Source: Coccinella septempunctata (Eukaryota; Arthropoda; Insecta; Coleoptera; Coccinellidae). From it: a DNA stretch of 64,000 nucleotides. The position numbers and the translations under genes are program-made. The notes beneath the pieces were generated by a model, which did not search any database, was not told the origin of the DNA, and saw only the letters and a list, made by a program, of their open reading frames with translations. The DNA lies in NCBI RefSeq assembly GCF_907165205.1, contig NC_058190.1:32701345-32765344 (forward strand), read 5' to 3'. How positions within the stretch are numbered: position 1 is the stretch's first letter; the number at the start of each line of letters is the position of its first letter. Below, piece by piece: positions 13,150-24,778 of the stretch.

Positions 13150-13264
13150 TATACGGAAAATAAATGAAATATACATACTGGATGGCAACATGTAGATATA
13201 CTTCCAAATTTGATATCAATATTCAATAAATATTGAAGACAACATAAAAATAAAACTTAAAAAT

Positions 13265-13860
13265 TTATTTATAATATATATTCTTGATGAGAATAGATCG
13301 AGCATTCGGACAATTTCTAAATAATTTATCAAGGTGTACTGTGTATAAACTAGTTTCAGTGGATGAATGGCGGTCCTCAAAATACACGGCTAGAAAAATC
13401 AACTGTGGAGTGCTGACGAGAACTCGAAAAGATGCAATATTTAACTTATTGATATTGAACTTCAAATTATGCGAAGCTGCAACATCCCAAACACTCTGTC
13501 ACAATTAATACGCTGTACAGCATCACCCAGATCACTCATTTTAAACGAACTATGCAAGACAAAACTCAAGACCTCGAACAGATTGGCGGTATTAATGAAA
13601 AAAAGTGGCCCCAAAATTGATTCCTGCGGAACACTAGATCGCAAAAGAACCAATTCTGACTCATAACCACTTACCTCAACCACCTAACGCACGCAGTGTC
13701 AAGTAAGACTTGATCAGAGCAACAGCAAGTGGAGTGAAACCATATACAACTTAAACATAACTTTTACACATAATGAAATATGATTAATTGTGTCCAAGGC
13801 CTTCTGGGAATCCAACAAAAATACATAAATCATAGTAACCATATATTTCTAATCGAAGGA
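13265..13860 (-). pseudogene. reverse transcriptase fragment of a jockey/CR1-type LINE
   Basis: Read on the minus strand from 13860, the conceptual translation gives FLLDSQKALDTINHIS (RT motif around the first catalytic Asp, usually F-D-SKAFDT). A degenerate linker follows, then VEVSGYESELVLLRSSVPQESILGPLFF (usually GVPQGSILGP) and MSDLGDAVQRINCD. A weak continuation through 13265-13465 contains a NKLxLNxxK-like segment. The order and spacing match the palm of jockey/CR1/L2-group LINEs. Stops and frameshifts interrupt it between about 13690 and 13790 and again near 13462, and the YADD block is not intact. Its upstream part is missing where the unrelated LINE tail at 13930 begins. It is an old, non-functional fragment. 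Confidence 0.75.
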
Positions 13861-13929
13861 ATAATTTTTCTGTTGCCAACCGAATGATGGTTTAGGATTC
13901 TAATATTTGTTGATAGTTATATCAATTTA

Positions 13930-15010
13930 TTCATTCATTCATTGCTGAATCCCAGAATAAATGTTACCCAGAATAAATCTATAAAAAGACTAACGGTGCG
14001 ATCAAACTTATAATTTCTTAGGGCTACTTTCGACTATGTACCCTCCTGTGACTGAAGAGACTCAACCGTGACCTACAGATCCTTCCACACTTTGGGCATG
14101 GATCTCGGCATGGATAGTCAGCCACCAGATCTGGCCGTCGCTGTATTCTTCTCGAGTCTCCATTATAGCCAAAGACCAAAGACCTCCACTGTGATCTGTC
14201 TAACGCTAGTTGTTCCAAGTTATGATTGGCATTTACTAATTTTAGGGATTGATGCAGTAAATCCTTGAATCGCTTATACTGACCTCCTGGTTTCCGGGCT
14301 CCCTTTGTGAATTCGCCGTACAGAGCTATTTTGGGGAGTCTTGTGTCTTGCATCCTTAGAATGTGGCCGCTCCATCTGAGTCGGGCCCTCGTTACTTGAG
14401 TCTCAATTGTTATACTACTCGCACGCTGCAAGACTTCTGCATTTGAAACTTTGTGGAACCATCTGATGTGCATTGTTTGTCATAGATGACGTTGTTGCGT
14501 TTGTTTAAGCTGTTCAATGTGTCGCCTGTAGGGAGTTAAGCTTTCGCTTCCGTAAAGAAGCGTTGGGAGGACCACTGCTTTGTAAACAGCTGCCTTGGTC
14601 TTCATATTGAGGTCGTGATTTTGAAACACTCCGTCCTTTAGCTTCCAGAATGTCCATGATGCTGAATTGATACAGTTGTGTATTTCCGTGTCCAAGTTAG
14701 CCCTATTAAATACTAGGCTAGCTTGAAGCTTCCCAAGTATTTGAACTGCTCGACCTGTTCTAGAGTTTCATTCTTCAGGCTCATATCTGTTTGAAGGCTT
14801 TCTGGCAGACTTATCAGGATTTTGGTTTTGTCGATGTTGAGTCTAAGGCCGAAGCTCCGTATATATGTTTATAGGTGTCCAACATTATCTGTAGATCCTC
14901 TGAGCTGCTAGCGATAAGTACGCAGTCGTCTGCATATTGAAGTTCCGTGATAAACTTTGTACGGGTTTTTGCTCTGAGGCGCGTCAGGTTAAACAGGCCT
15001 TTTGTATCCG
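13930..15010 (-). pseudogene. decayed 5'-truncated LINE with C2H2-finger tail (copy B)
   Basis: This is the same element as at 44852-45902, in the opposite orientation. Reading the minus strand, it begins near GGCCTGTTTAACCTGACGCG (about 15000) and encodes LRAKTRTKFITELQYADDC, the last RT catalytic block (YADD). It continues through VEQFKYLG, VLPTLLYGSESLTPYRRHI and a GHILRMQDTRLPK block, and ends in a zinc finger of pattern C-X2-C-X12-H-X3-H followed by a stop near 14024. Compared with the other copy there is a frameshift near 14855, a second near 14710 (after KYLG) and an in-frame TGA near 14476 where the other copy has AGA. The 3' UTR is shared and ends in an (ATGA)n-type tail at 13930-13944. 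It is inactive. Confidence 0.85.
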
Positions 15011-15305
15011 AATTGATTTGAATCATTATTTTCTGCTTTGAATATGACGGCATTATGATTATTCTTCCAGAAAACTCACTGAAAACGAATTTTCTGAAAT
15101 TATCTTCTATAGTTCTATGTATAATTTTGGAAGACCCTATTAGAATTATGGATTCATCAACTATCCAACCCATCAATCCAATAATCGTAATAAATACCAT
15201 TACTAGAATAGTTATTATTTTGTTCCCAAACTTGGACCTGTAATATAAAAACCGATTAGTTCTTCGCAAAGGATTCCATTCGGTTTGACCTGCATCGCAT
15301 GGCAT
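15011..15305 (-). other. open hydrophobic reading frame upstream of LINE copy B, unassigned
   Basis: The minus-strand frame that runs into LINE copy B stays open for about 100 codons upstream of it, from 15305. It contains a strongly hydrophobic stretch (KIITILVMVFITIIGLMGWI) followed by a Ser/Ile-rich region. A splice-acceptor-like TTTTTATATTACAG lies just before it at about 15238-15251, so a small exon is conceivable. I do not recognise the protein, it does not resemble RT sequence, and no partner exon was found. Chance opening in AT-rich DNA is the simpler explanation. Confidence 0.2.
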
Positions 15306-18300
15306 CAGTCATTTTATGCTTTATATTTTATGCAAAGATTACAAATTCGAAATCAATGAACAGATATGTCCACCTCATTCCATTAATATAAAATGACCTT
15401 TAGTGATATCGAAGCGTATTCCTCAGATGAGAAAACCATTAACGACAAATCTACTTAAACGGTTCTAGTTTACCGGCCCGCTAAAGTATGAGATAGCGTG
15501 CTACTGAACCAAAAAGCAACTAGGTTTTACCGTTGCCATTAAATTGTTTTTTCCACGTAGCAACATGCCAAATGAAAACTAATAAAACGTAGAAATTAAC
15601 AAAGTTTCCTAAGAGTTGTCAATACAGGTATACCACCCCAACCAATAATCATTTTATAGGTGAATAAATGATGAGGTATCTGGATTAAAAATTTATGAAC
15701 GTTTTCGAATGAGGGCCGGGTGAAGGGTGGAGGGGTTGTTGCCGTTGTGATAGTACGGTTGCTGGGTTACCATCAAAAAGACACGCGATAGTATCGTCAA
15801 CCGATGAGTCGCGATAAATAGATTATATTCGATGTGCGGCCACTAGGAATCCATATTTTATACATACAAAGAAGCACGCATCAGAATCATAAGGGGGCAT
15901 CGAAATGGTTGCATTTTTTTCGAATAATTAGTAGTATAATGATAACACTAAATTTGGAGGAAATGACCGATAAGGACAATTTCTTTTGGCATATTGGTTC
16001 ATTTGCTCCAATAACTTTTGGAATCGGGGTATAGAATGGTAGAACCTCTATGAAATGGCCACAAAATTCAAAACAATTAATTAATAAATATAATGAAATA
16101 TATTATATTTATGAAATAAATATAATGAAGTTATATGAAATCGACATATGTGTAGAGTAATCAAAGGGTTGTCGAAATAATATAAGTATGAATTTGGACT
16201 CAATAACTTTGAATTAATTTTATTCAGATTCAAAAATCAGAAGACATTTGCTCCGAAAATAACTTGAATTTATACAGAAACTATCTTATGAACAGTTTTT
16301 ATTATGAAAATTTGAATACCCCGATTACCACAACTTTTATGTGACCATAAAGAGCATATAGAACACTTGGACCAGTTAGTTTTTCTGCACTGATGTTTCC
16401 ATGCAATAAACTCTATAATTAATATTATTGGTTGTTTTCAGTATTGGATACTTTGATATCTTTCGGCTTCAATTGGTTTTGCGGATTGTAAGGTTCTGAT
16501 TTAATTTGGAATTGCGTTAAGATTAGATTTTTCACTTTGATTTGGCTTGGGTCAGATTTTTCACTTTGATCGGGATTATTCCTGTATAAATAACAGCGAA
16601 ATAGAAAATCGAGATATTTTTTCGATTTCAAAATGAATTGTTTCATTTCTAGAATATATATAATAACTGCTTTTATTCACATTGCTGTTCTAGCGATGTT
16701 TTGTGCGAATTCAAATGAAATTTCGAGGTCACTCACAATAAATTTCAGTATTTTTTTGATTTGGAGAGCTAGAAATCGAAGATATATTAAATTTCAAAAG
16801 TTAAATAAACATTCATTGCCATCAAGTTCAATCTGTTTTAGACTCCATGAAAGCAAACACAAAACCTTTTTCACCAGCTCTGACACAGTCGGTTAGAAAT
16901 AGTAACTTTCGATACTCTAAAACTAGATTCTAGAAAGATAAATCTTCACTTCACCGAAATCATTTAGGCGCATTCGCCATTTAGTATCACAACGAGCAGC
17001 TCGATATGAAATGATGAAAATTACAGAATGACAAAAATGGTAAAATGAAAAAGAGTTTTGTTATTTCAAGAATCTACTGTTGGAATATTTGTACGAGTCA
17101 AAGACCCAGAATAATACTTGTAACATTTGCCAATTTTTAGATTAGCTCCACCAGAATTTTCTGTTGATTTCAATAGAACAGAAAGTATGACAATGGATAT
17201 TGAATTGATGTGTCCGATACTCGATGAAAATCCATCCAATAACATCCTGAAGATGTTATCACAGTAAGTGGTGGAATAACCTATATTTGCGAAAATCATA
17301 TTAGTAATTCAAATTCAAGTTTTTTTAAGAGATTGAACATTTGAGATCTAGTAGGTAATGTTGATGAACATAGGAAGAATCCATTTGAAATTGTTCTTTT
17401 TGTAATACAGCACATACAGGTGTAACACACCTAGTTGCTAAAAGGGAAAACATGTAGTTGTTATTATTGTAGAATTGTAACAATGATGAACATTCGTACT
17501 GCATGATTTGACAGAGATTTGTTGGTGTCAGATTTTCGCAACAGAGGTATTTTTATGACGATTTAAAGGTTTATGCGCTTTATGGCAAATCAGTGGAAAC
17601 TATTTGGTATGTTAATGAAGAGCCTTCACATAATAATTAAAATCAAGAAGATTCATTTTAGAGGCGATTATAATAGATTAAATTCAACAAGGTTAATATG
17701 CATATAGCATAGTTCTGTCTGGAAAACAGAGGAGAAACTGAAGTTTCTGAAATGAAGGAGGACTTTTGCGAAAAGTTCAACTGTTTTTCTCACTGCAATA
17801 CCATTTTGTAATTCCAATTTTTTTCCATCTTTTCGGTGTTTTTCATTCATGATGTAGCAGCCCCTCACAAAATAATCTTAAGTTAATTTAGTCGTTATCA
17901 ATGTGAGAATTGTTGTCAGTTTCAAGTTATTAAAGCAATTTCATATGAAAAATGTAAATAATCACTTCTCAGGAGTACGATTCTCAGGATGAGCGCTCCT
18001 TGAATGATATACCTACTTGGAATATTCACTCCATTGATCGGCATCGGCTAAATTCCTTTTCTCATTCACTTTGAACGCTTATGAATTTAAACCCATCAAG
18101 TATAAATACATATCATCTTATCGCGTCATTGTTGTTAAGTTTCTATGCAAGAAGCCACTTAATGACAAGCGAGGGTTTCCGACATTGTTGAATAATCATT
18201 TCAATAGGCCGATTTACGGACAATGCCCCTGTTAGTCCTGGATGCGCGCCATTTACATCACAACAGAGAACGTTACATCTCAGGTAATTCCTCTTACGAA

Positions 18301-18572
18301 TGATTCACAACTGCCAGATACGCACAAAGAGACGAATCGCCTGAATGTACTAATTTATTGACTGATTTGCAGAAATGTTGAGAAGAACTTTGCGAGCACG
18401 TGAGGCATTTCAGCCGTTGACAATGCCACAATGAAACAGAAGGCAACGTGGTCGTTGAAAATTCATGTCCAAAATCGATTACTTCAATACATAACAAAAT
18501 ACATACATACTAGGATTAACGTATTCGAATATCCGTTTAATGATGTATCCGAATTATTCGAAGAAACATATA
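15306..18572. other. mostly non-coding; one fragment of the 580-bp TA element family
   Basis: No ORF over about 90 codons has recognisable content. The 87-codon frame at 16633-16896 has a hydrophobic N-terminus but no other support. At about 17065-17112 the sequence TCAAGAATCTACTGTTGGA, followed by ATATTTGTACGAGTCAAAGA, matches the right terminus of the elements at 18573-19146 and 58413-58999. It is therefore a solo remnant of that family. The rest is unexplained AT-rich sequence. Confidence 0.45.
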
Positions 18573-19146
18573 CAGGGTGAGTATTTTACTAGTACAAATA
18601 TTTTAACAGTAGATTTTTGAGGTCAAAAGAAACACTTTTTTCTGATATCATTTTTGCCGAATCAGCTCGGTTTGAAAGATACAGGCTGTTGAAAAACCAT
18701 AAAAAAAATGTTATTTTTAGTTCTATCTCACAAACGATTTTATCGAATGAAATTAATTTCAGAACATAGTCTTTCATTTATTTGATGAATCTTTTTCGAA
18801 CACAAGGTATCTCCCACTTCGTCTAATTTTCTCATTTTGACCATTACGTACCATTAAAATACCAAAAATTCAAAGAACCCAACCTTTGAAACTAAGTCGG
18901 ACGCTATCTAATGAATATTTGAATGTTTTGTAAAATGAAAGTATCTATCCTTCATTTTTTCTCGTATAATGCGCCGTTTTCGAGCTATTTGATGTTCAAA
19001 AATAAAAAATATCTGCGAAATTCGAAGAATTTAGTACTGTATCTTTTTATCAGGACGGAATCGGAAAAAATGGTATAGAAAAAAAGTTTCTTCTGGCCTC
19101 AAGAATCTACTGTTGAACTATTTGTATGAGTCAAAGGCTCACCATG
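18573..19146 (+). mobile_element. 580-bp TA-flanked non-autonomous transposon (family A)
   Basis: It begins CAGGGTGAGTATTTTACTAG after TA and ends GAGTCAAAGGCTCACCATG before TA. The terminal inverted repeats are about 50 bp and include TACAAATATTTTAACAGTAG and its complement. Subterminal sequences such as GGTTTGAAAGATACAGGCTG on the left, and the segment from TCATTTATTTGATGAATC to TTCTCATTTTGACCATTACG inside, recur in the copies at 43842 and 58413. The short minus-strand ORF over the left arm is not a gene. Superfamily assignment to Tc1/mariner rests on the shared ends and TA flank. Confidence 0.75.
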
Positions 19147-19905
19147 TATAGGGTAATTCTGTCTTAACCTCACCCAAAATTATTCGGATAGCCAGAAAGG
19201 ATAGGTACATCTATTCATGAAATTCATTTTCAGGGTGCTATACGGGATCTCACTTTCGATTGTTACGGAAGTAGCTCTACATTTCGTATGTCGAATAAAT
19301 TATATCATTTTGTTTAAAAAACTCTACAGTGAATTTTGATTCGAGTTTCTATCAGGAACTTCCTCCTTCCAATTGGAAATCCAAAATCGGATTATGATTG
19401 TACTTTTAAAAACCTACAAAAAATAAGAAATTGGCCGTTTTCTAGATTGGAAATTCAAAAGTAGATTGCAGCGACATAGTGATGACAGTTCGAAGTAAAA
19501 AGTTAATGCAGTCATTGTCATTTTGAAGGGGATTTTGAGATTTTCTTCAAATCAATCCTTTTCTCTCAGTTCATAGTTGTTTTTTCTCAATTTTGAAGAT
19601 TGGTTGTGGACACTGAGTGTGTAAATTATTATCAATTTTAGGTCAATAAATTTATTTACATAATTTATTTATTTATTCATTTACATGAAAACATGAACAG
19701 GAACCCCGACAGGATGAACCCATTTATGGGGATTCACCAAAATTCAAAGAAAAACAAATATATATAGATTATAGATATTTATAAATATCATCAAAGTATC
19801 AGAATTTATTTCAAAAAATCCGACTGTTCTGAATGTTCTGAATCAGTTGATAAAAGAGAGCAATTATTTTGAATCCGAACTTCTTGGCTCTTTACACGAT
19901 CATAA
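19147..19905. other. non-coding stretch, nothing recognised
   Basis: AT-rich sequence with a short ATTT-rich run near 19665-19685. No ORF, inverted repeat or RNA signature was recognised. Confidence 0.4.
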
Positions 19906-20534
19906 TAGAAGGAAATTGATTATATGGAGAGCCACAACTATGATATCTAGCCTTCTCCATTATATAAAAGATTAAAATTGCAACATTGATGCTAGGAAAA
20001 CTTGTCCAAGCTGAATTTGAAATCAGAAAAGATTTTCTAAATGAATTTCGTGTGAATGTTATCGAAATTCATATGTATATCAACTTACTGGATGGAAAAA
20101 TTCTCTTTGGGGGAAACAGATTTGTTTTTTGTGTATATTCTTTCATTTTGAGGTTATATATACAGGTTAGTTGATTCACTTTCTATGCTTAGTAACCAAT
20201 TTGGAATGAACAAAAACTTCACCGTGCTATGAGGACGAGATATATATGTCCTTAAACATTGACTAAACGTTCATTTCATCTTGGGGAATAGTGAAAACTG
20301 ACATCTTCACAAGAAATTTGTGATCGATGATTTGCAAATTATGAAAACTTCACTAAGCTTTCCCCATTGTCACGAGATACATTGAGATATTTCAAACAGA
20401 CTAAGATATATTTTTCATGAAAATTCTTATTGAAACACCTAAAAATTCTCCGTTTCTCGATGTAAACAAACAAAAGTGCATTAACTTTTTTTTACAAAAA
20501 TTGAAACGAGGGGGCGTATCGCTTGTTTGGAATT
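19906..20534 (+). repeat. uninterrupted copy of a 630-bp dispersed repeat
   Basis: The sequence from ATAATAGAAGGAAATTGATT to CGCTTGTTTGGAATTCC matches the sequence at 60747-62426 at high but imperfect identity over its whole length. The match is broken only by the 1020-bp transposon at 61011-62030. No terminal inverted repeats, tail or protein were recognised, so it could be an unclassified transposable element or an old segmental duplication. Its value is that it preserves the empty insertion site GAGGTTATATATACAGGTTA at about 20152-20171. Confidence 0.7.
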
Positions 20535-22842
20535 CCCAATGTTCAACAAATAGCACGTTTCTGAAAATATTTACGCATTTAGTTTCAATTATTCATACCA
20601 CTATCGAACAATTCCATCAGAAAAATGGTTGACATCAATGAAATTCATTTTCATTCGTCTCAATCGTACCTACTGTATATACAAATGCTTTCATGAATTA
20701 GCATTACTTGAATATCATTTTTATTCATGGCGAGTGTAATAAAGTTATTGATAGAACTATTAGACTCTTCATTAAGATATTTCGTTATCGTCCTAGGCCA
20801 TTAAGACACACAATCAATAGAACAATGAATAATATGATGATTTTTGTTTTTTTCCATGAAATGTTCGGTTTTTTAGCATCTGTTTCATTCATCCTGAAAG
20901 GAAAATATTTTAAGATAAATAATTCGAGAACGAGAATCTTCAAGGTAATGTAAGAATGATTTCTTTCTGAGAAATTTTATTCTTTCAATATGGATTAACT
21001 GGATTAACGCATTCTCAGGAAATTCATAAGTCTGCGTTTATAAATATTTGAATATTTATATTAATTATTATTATATAGTATAATTGAAAATTCAGGATAT
21101 TCAATGCTACATGAAAAATTGATACGAAGTGTGCCATTTTAGCTATTGGCTTGTTTGATACAGATTTTAGTTGTCACTAAAATTCTGAGAAAAATTTCAT
21201 TTCTCGAAATTTTAATGTTGGCACAGGGTGTTTTACAAGATGTGGAATAAATAATATAATTTTTTTCTTCCTGACCTGCGATATCAACAAGTCGTTTGAT
21301 GTGAATATTATTCATTCTCCTATACTCAATTCTTGAAATTTTCATGAACATCTATGAAGGCATCCAATAGTTATGCCGATTTAAATTTATTGAATATAGT
21401 TGGACATATTTCGAACAGATTCAGACTCCCCAAAATGTCCTGCATCTGCACTGAAAGACTTCACAATCTTTCGTGAAACAACCTTTTTCCACATTCACTA
21501 TAATACGAATTTCCTGAATTTTCTCGGTATCAATTTTCATGGAGCCTTTCGGCTTATTTTAGAATTTCGGTTATCAATCATAAATTATGTGTACCTGTAC
21601 CATAATAGACTATGTTTTACTTTTTCCTTTGATTATCCTCCTTCAAAATTTTTCGATTGAAATCAAAATCTGGGTTGATATATACTTCGAAAAGTAATCG
21701 ATTATGAGAGGATCTATACGGAGTCCGCATATTTTTCGGAGTCTGCATATCTCAGAAGAGAAGAATAATTATTATCATTGGAAATTTATGCTATACCTAC
21801 TTTATAGTAATTGGCAATTCAATTCAGTGGAAATCTGTTTTGAAAATCGTGAAAATGTTATTTGTAATATAATAATACCCACTATTAGAGCTCCAATCAG
21901 TTTTTCTATCATTATCAGATACATTCTAATTAAAATGGCCCAAATCATTGGCAGACAAAAAAGCTTTGAAGCCATAATGAGTCTAGAAAATATCAATTTT
22001 CTGCTTGTCAAATGCACTTAATGCGGTATTCATTCTGCTAGGGAGTGAATAGTTTCGCGTTAATTTGTCCCTGTTCATAACATTGTTCATCATAATCAAT
22101 TCAAGATCTTTTTATTCGTTTAAGTTAGTTCCTACAGATGATATAACACAATAGTCGTACTTCATCTCGTACCTATTTATCATTTTTAATAAATAGAATG
22201 CCTATCAACAGTATTTAAAAATATGATTTTTCTTCAATAAACATTCACAAAAATGCCTTGACGACTTGTGTTGTTTCAAACAGGGTGAGTTAACAGTGCT
22301 CGAGGGGTCTATATCTCTCAGAAATTTCGGAGTAGGAGAATGATTCAAACTTTGCCGAAATCTTCTCTAATTAGCGCATAAGCTTAATTTACTTTTGACT
22401 TTATTGGGTGGTCTGAAAGTGATGAAACACGACACTACCTTAGATACTACCCAGCTTTTCCTCTTGCATTATTTATTTGCTTTTCCAACGTTGGCCACTT
22501 TTTTTGGACAAATTCCATGGTTATGTTGGTTCTCTCAAGAGATCATATGTTGAAAATCGTTTTGTTTTTTTATGGAATTCCCGAAGTGTTTTCAAGTCTT
22601 CTGCAATTTTTTATTACTCTACAGTTGGCCCGAATGACACAACATTTTTCGTCACAAATGTTTCCCTGAAAATGAAAACCACCCAGTAGGGTATCCAACA
22701 AATAAAAATAGTTCATTGCATGCCATTTGAACAACTTAATTCACATTTATTGAAGATCATTTTCGAAAAATCGCAGTGTCTTTCGGAACACTTCTAGAGT
22801 ACATAAATACATTCATCTCGAACGCTTGTCAATACATGATGG
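20535..22842. other. non-coding stretch; short hydrophobic ORFs on both strands, unassigned
   Basis: ORFs of 70-105 codons occur at 20708-20953 (+), 21139-21351 (-), 21400-21660 (+), 21704-22021 (+) and 21802-22017 (-). The last two overlap antisense and both are hydrophobic, as expected for AT-rich DNA. I see no domain or splice pattern that links them. A CAGGGTGAGTTAACAG end follows at about 22282, with no partner end identified. Confidence 0.35.
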
Positions 22843-23960
22843 TAGGGTCCGACCGAAACTAGTTTTTACGGCCGAAACCGAAACCGAAACGGAATTTCGG
22901 CTGCGGTCTCAGTTTCGGCCGAAAACGAAACCGAAACCAAAACTTCAATAATGCCATGTTTCCGTGGAAGAAAATTCATCATAATCAGTCATTATTTCTC
23001 AGTTACATAATAATAATCTCGATAATCTGATCTTAAAACTGATAATCAATATAAATAAATAAACATATAATTATTTTTTTAATCCAGTGAATAATTTGTG
23101 GTTTCAAAAAATGTGGAAATGAAATGAGTAATTCCTTCCATATCTTTCCAATTTCATTAAGCTTCGAATTACACACACTAGTGGAAAACATGAAATGAAG
23201 AATGCAAACAGAAATACTTTTTCTCAATATTTTTAATTGTACGAGACAAAAAAATATTCTTTCAACTTGAGGAAAAGAGAATATCTTCTAAATTTTGCTC
23301 ATTTTGATGACTATCTTGTCAATGAACAAAAGTTAACTCAGACTGCCGATCAAAAAAGCTGTACAGATCTTTATTCAACGTTATTTAACGACAACCAGTG
23401 GCGGATTTGCCTTAAGGCCAAAAGTAGGCCTGATAGGGCGGCTATTCGTGACAAAAACAGAGTAAGTGGAAATAATTTGACTAAATTCAACAGGGCTAAG
23501 TGCCTAGCGGGTTGCAAATCCGCTATTGACGACAACGTGAATGATATTGTAGTTTTTATTTCAAATACATGATGTGAATGAAACCAATAGAAAATAAGAC
23601 TTTTGTCTTCGTCTTCTTCTATCGTTTCGGGATAACGTTGTAATTTATAGGTCATGATAGCCGTAACGAAATTTAACAGCAAACAGCACTAATGCAAAGT
23701 TCGCTGCGCCAATACCAGTCACGCAAATGATTCGATATCATCCGGCGAGGACAATTACAATGAGCGCATACGCGATGAATAACGAAAGAGTAACAATTCT
23801 ATGGAAAACCCTTAGCAGCGCAGCTGCACCGAACTCAGTTTCGGTTACGGCTGTAGTTTCGGCTGGATTTTGGCCGAAAACGAAACTGAGCCGAAACCTG
23901 TTTTTTTGGCCGAAACTAGGCCGAAACCGAAAACGAAACCGAAAGTTCGGTCGGACTCTA
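22843..23960. mobile_element. 1.1-kb hAT-type element with CCGAAA-repeat ends and 8-bp target duplication
   Basis: The ends TAGGGTCCGACCGAA and TTCGGTCGGACTCTA are inverted, and both are followed inward by many GGCCGAAAC / CGAAACCGAAAC units on both sides (22855-22950 and 23835-23950). The element is flanked by the direct repeat CATGATGG at 22835-22842 and 23961-23968, an exact 8-bp target duplication. Eight-base duplications with short inverted ends are characteristic of the hAT superfamily, and clustered subterminal repeats are typical transposase-binding regions. The interior has a plus-strand frame (23237-23572) that I cannot assign and that is interrupted by a second element at 23396-23528. 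It is therefore non-autonomous. Confidence 0.8.
23396..23528. mobile_element. 133-bp hAT MITE nested inside the 1.1-kb hAT element
   Basis: The ends CAGTGGCGGATTTGC and GCAAATCCGCTATTG are inverted repeats. The element is flanked by an exact 8-bp direct repeat, ACGACAAC, at 23388-23395 and 23529-23536. CAGTGGCGGATTTG-type termini with 8-bp duplications are familiar from hAT MITEs. Removing the insert restores a continuous reading frame of the host element, which shows the order of events. Confidence 0.85.
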
Positions 23961-23968
23961 CATGATGG

Positions 23969-24778
23969 TTAAAACTATTGATAGTTTGATAGAGAGCTTG
24001 AGCTCTCTTTTGTAAAAATAGGCTGGTTGCTAGTATCGAGTTTCAACACTTTGTATGAAGTAAAAAGTAATTTTATTGGATACGCTAAGCCGCTAAGCCG
24101 TTAGTTTAGTTGATTTCGCCTTTTCTTGAATCATTCTCCTAGCCCAAAGTATAAATCATTTCACTTACGTTCCTCCTCCATTTGTTTCACAGTGTCATAC
24201 CGTATGTTTTTCTATAAAATGGTCAGCATCAGGTGCCGTGGTATTTTCCTAACCCCAAATTTTTCGCCGCAATCATATTTATGTTATTGTATTTTCTTTT
24301 TTAGAAGTTTTTTTTGGCATTGTGACAAACCAAACAACCTCAAAAAAAGAGGATTCAAAATACTCAATAACAACCAGCATAAATGTGAATCAGGAAGTTT
24401 TTATATGGCAATGAATTGAGATGTCCATTGCCAAATATGTGCACCTAGAGGATGGTTGAATATACTCCACTCAATAATATTTCATTCAAGCTTGAGGAGA
24501 GGAGATAAAACTTAAGCATACATTATAACATTTTATTGATATGGCATAATAAAAACTCCACACGAAAACACGATATGGGAAATTGGCTCTCAGTCTAATT
24601 GGCTGAAATTTTATTATGTTGTAGTGGGATGGGTGGGTCATTAGGAAATTGTGCGAGTTTAAATGATATTGTTTGCTTAGTTTCTGAGATATAACTGGCC
24701 AAAATTCGCAAAAACTTTCCGTCTTACTGGGGCTGATTAACAGAGGAAAACCTGTTTTGTTAATCGAAATTAGACTTA
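23969..24778. other. non-coding stretch, nothing recognised
   Basis: No convincing coding sequence. The 97-codon plus-strand frame at 24126-24419 has mixed composition and no motif. No inverted-repeat element was identified. Confidence 0.4.

Noticed and set aside
21704..22021. Hydrophobic 105-codon frame as a chemoreceptor exon
   Set aside because: An antisense hydrophobic frame covers the same bases, and no family motif or splice partner is visible.
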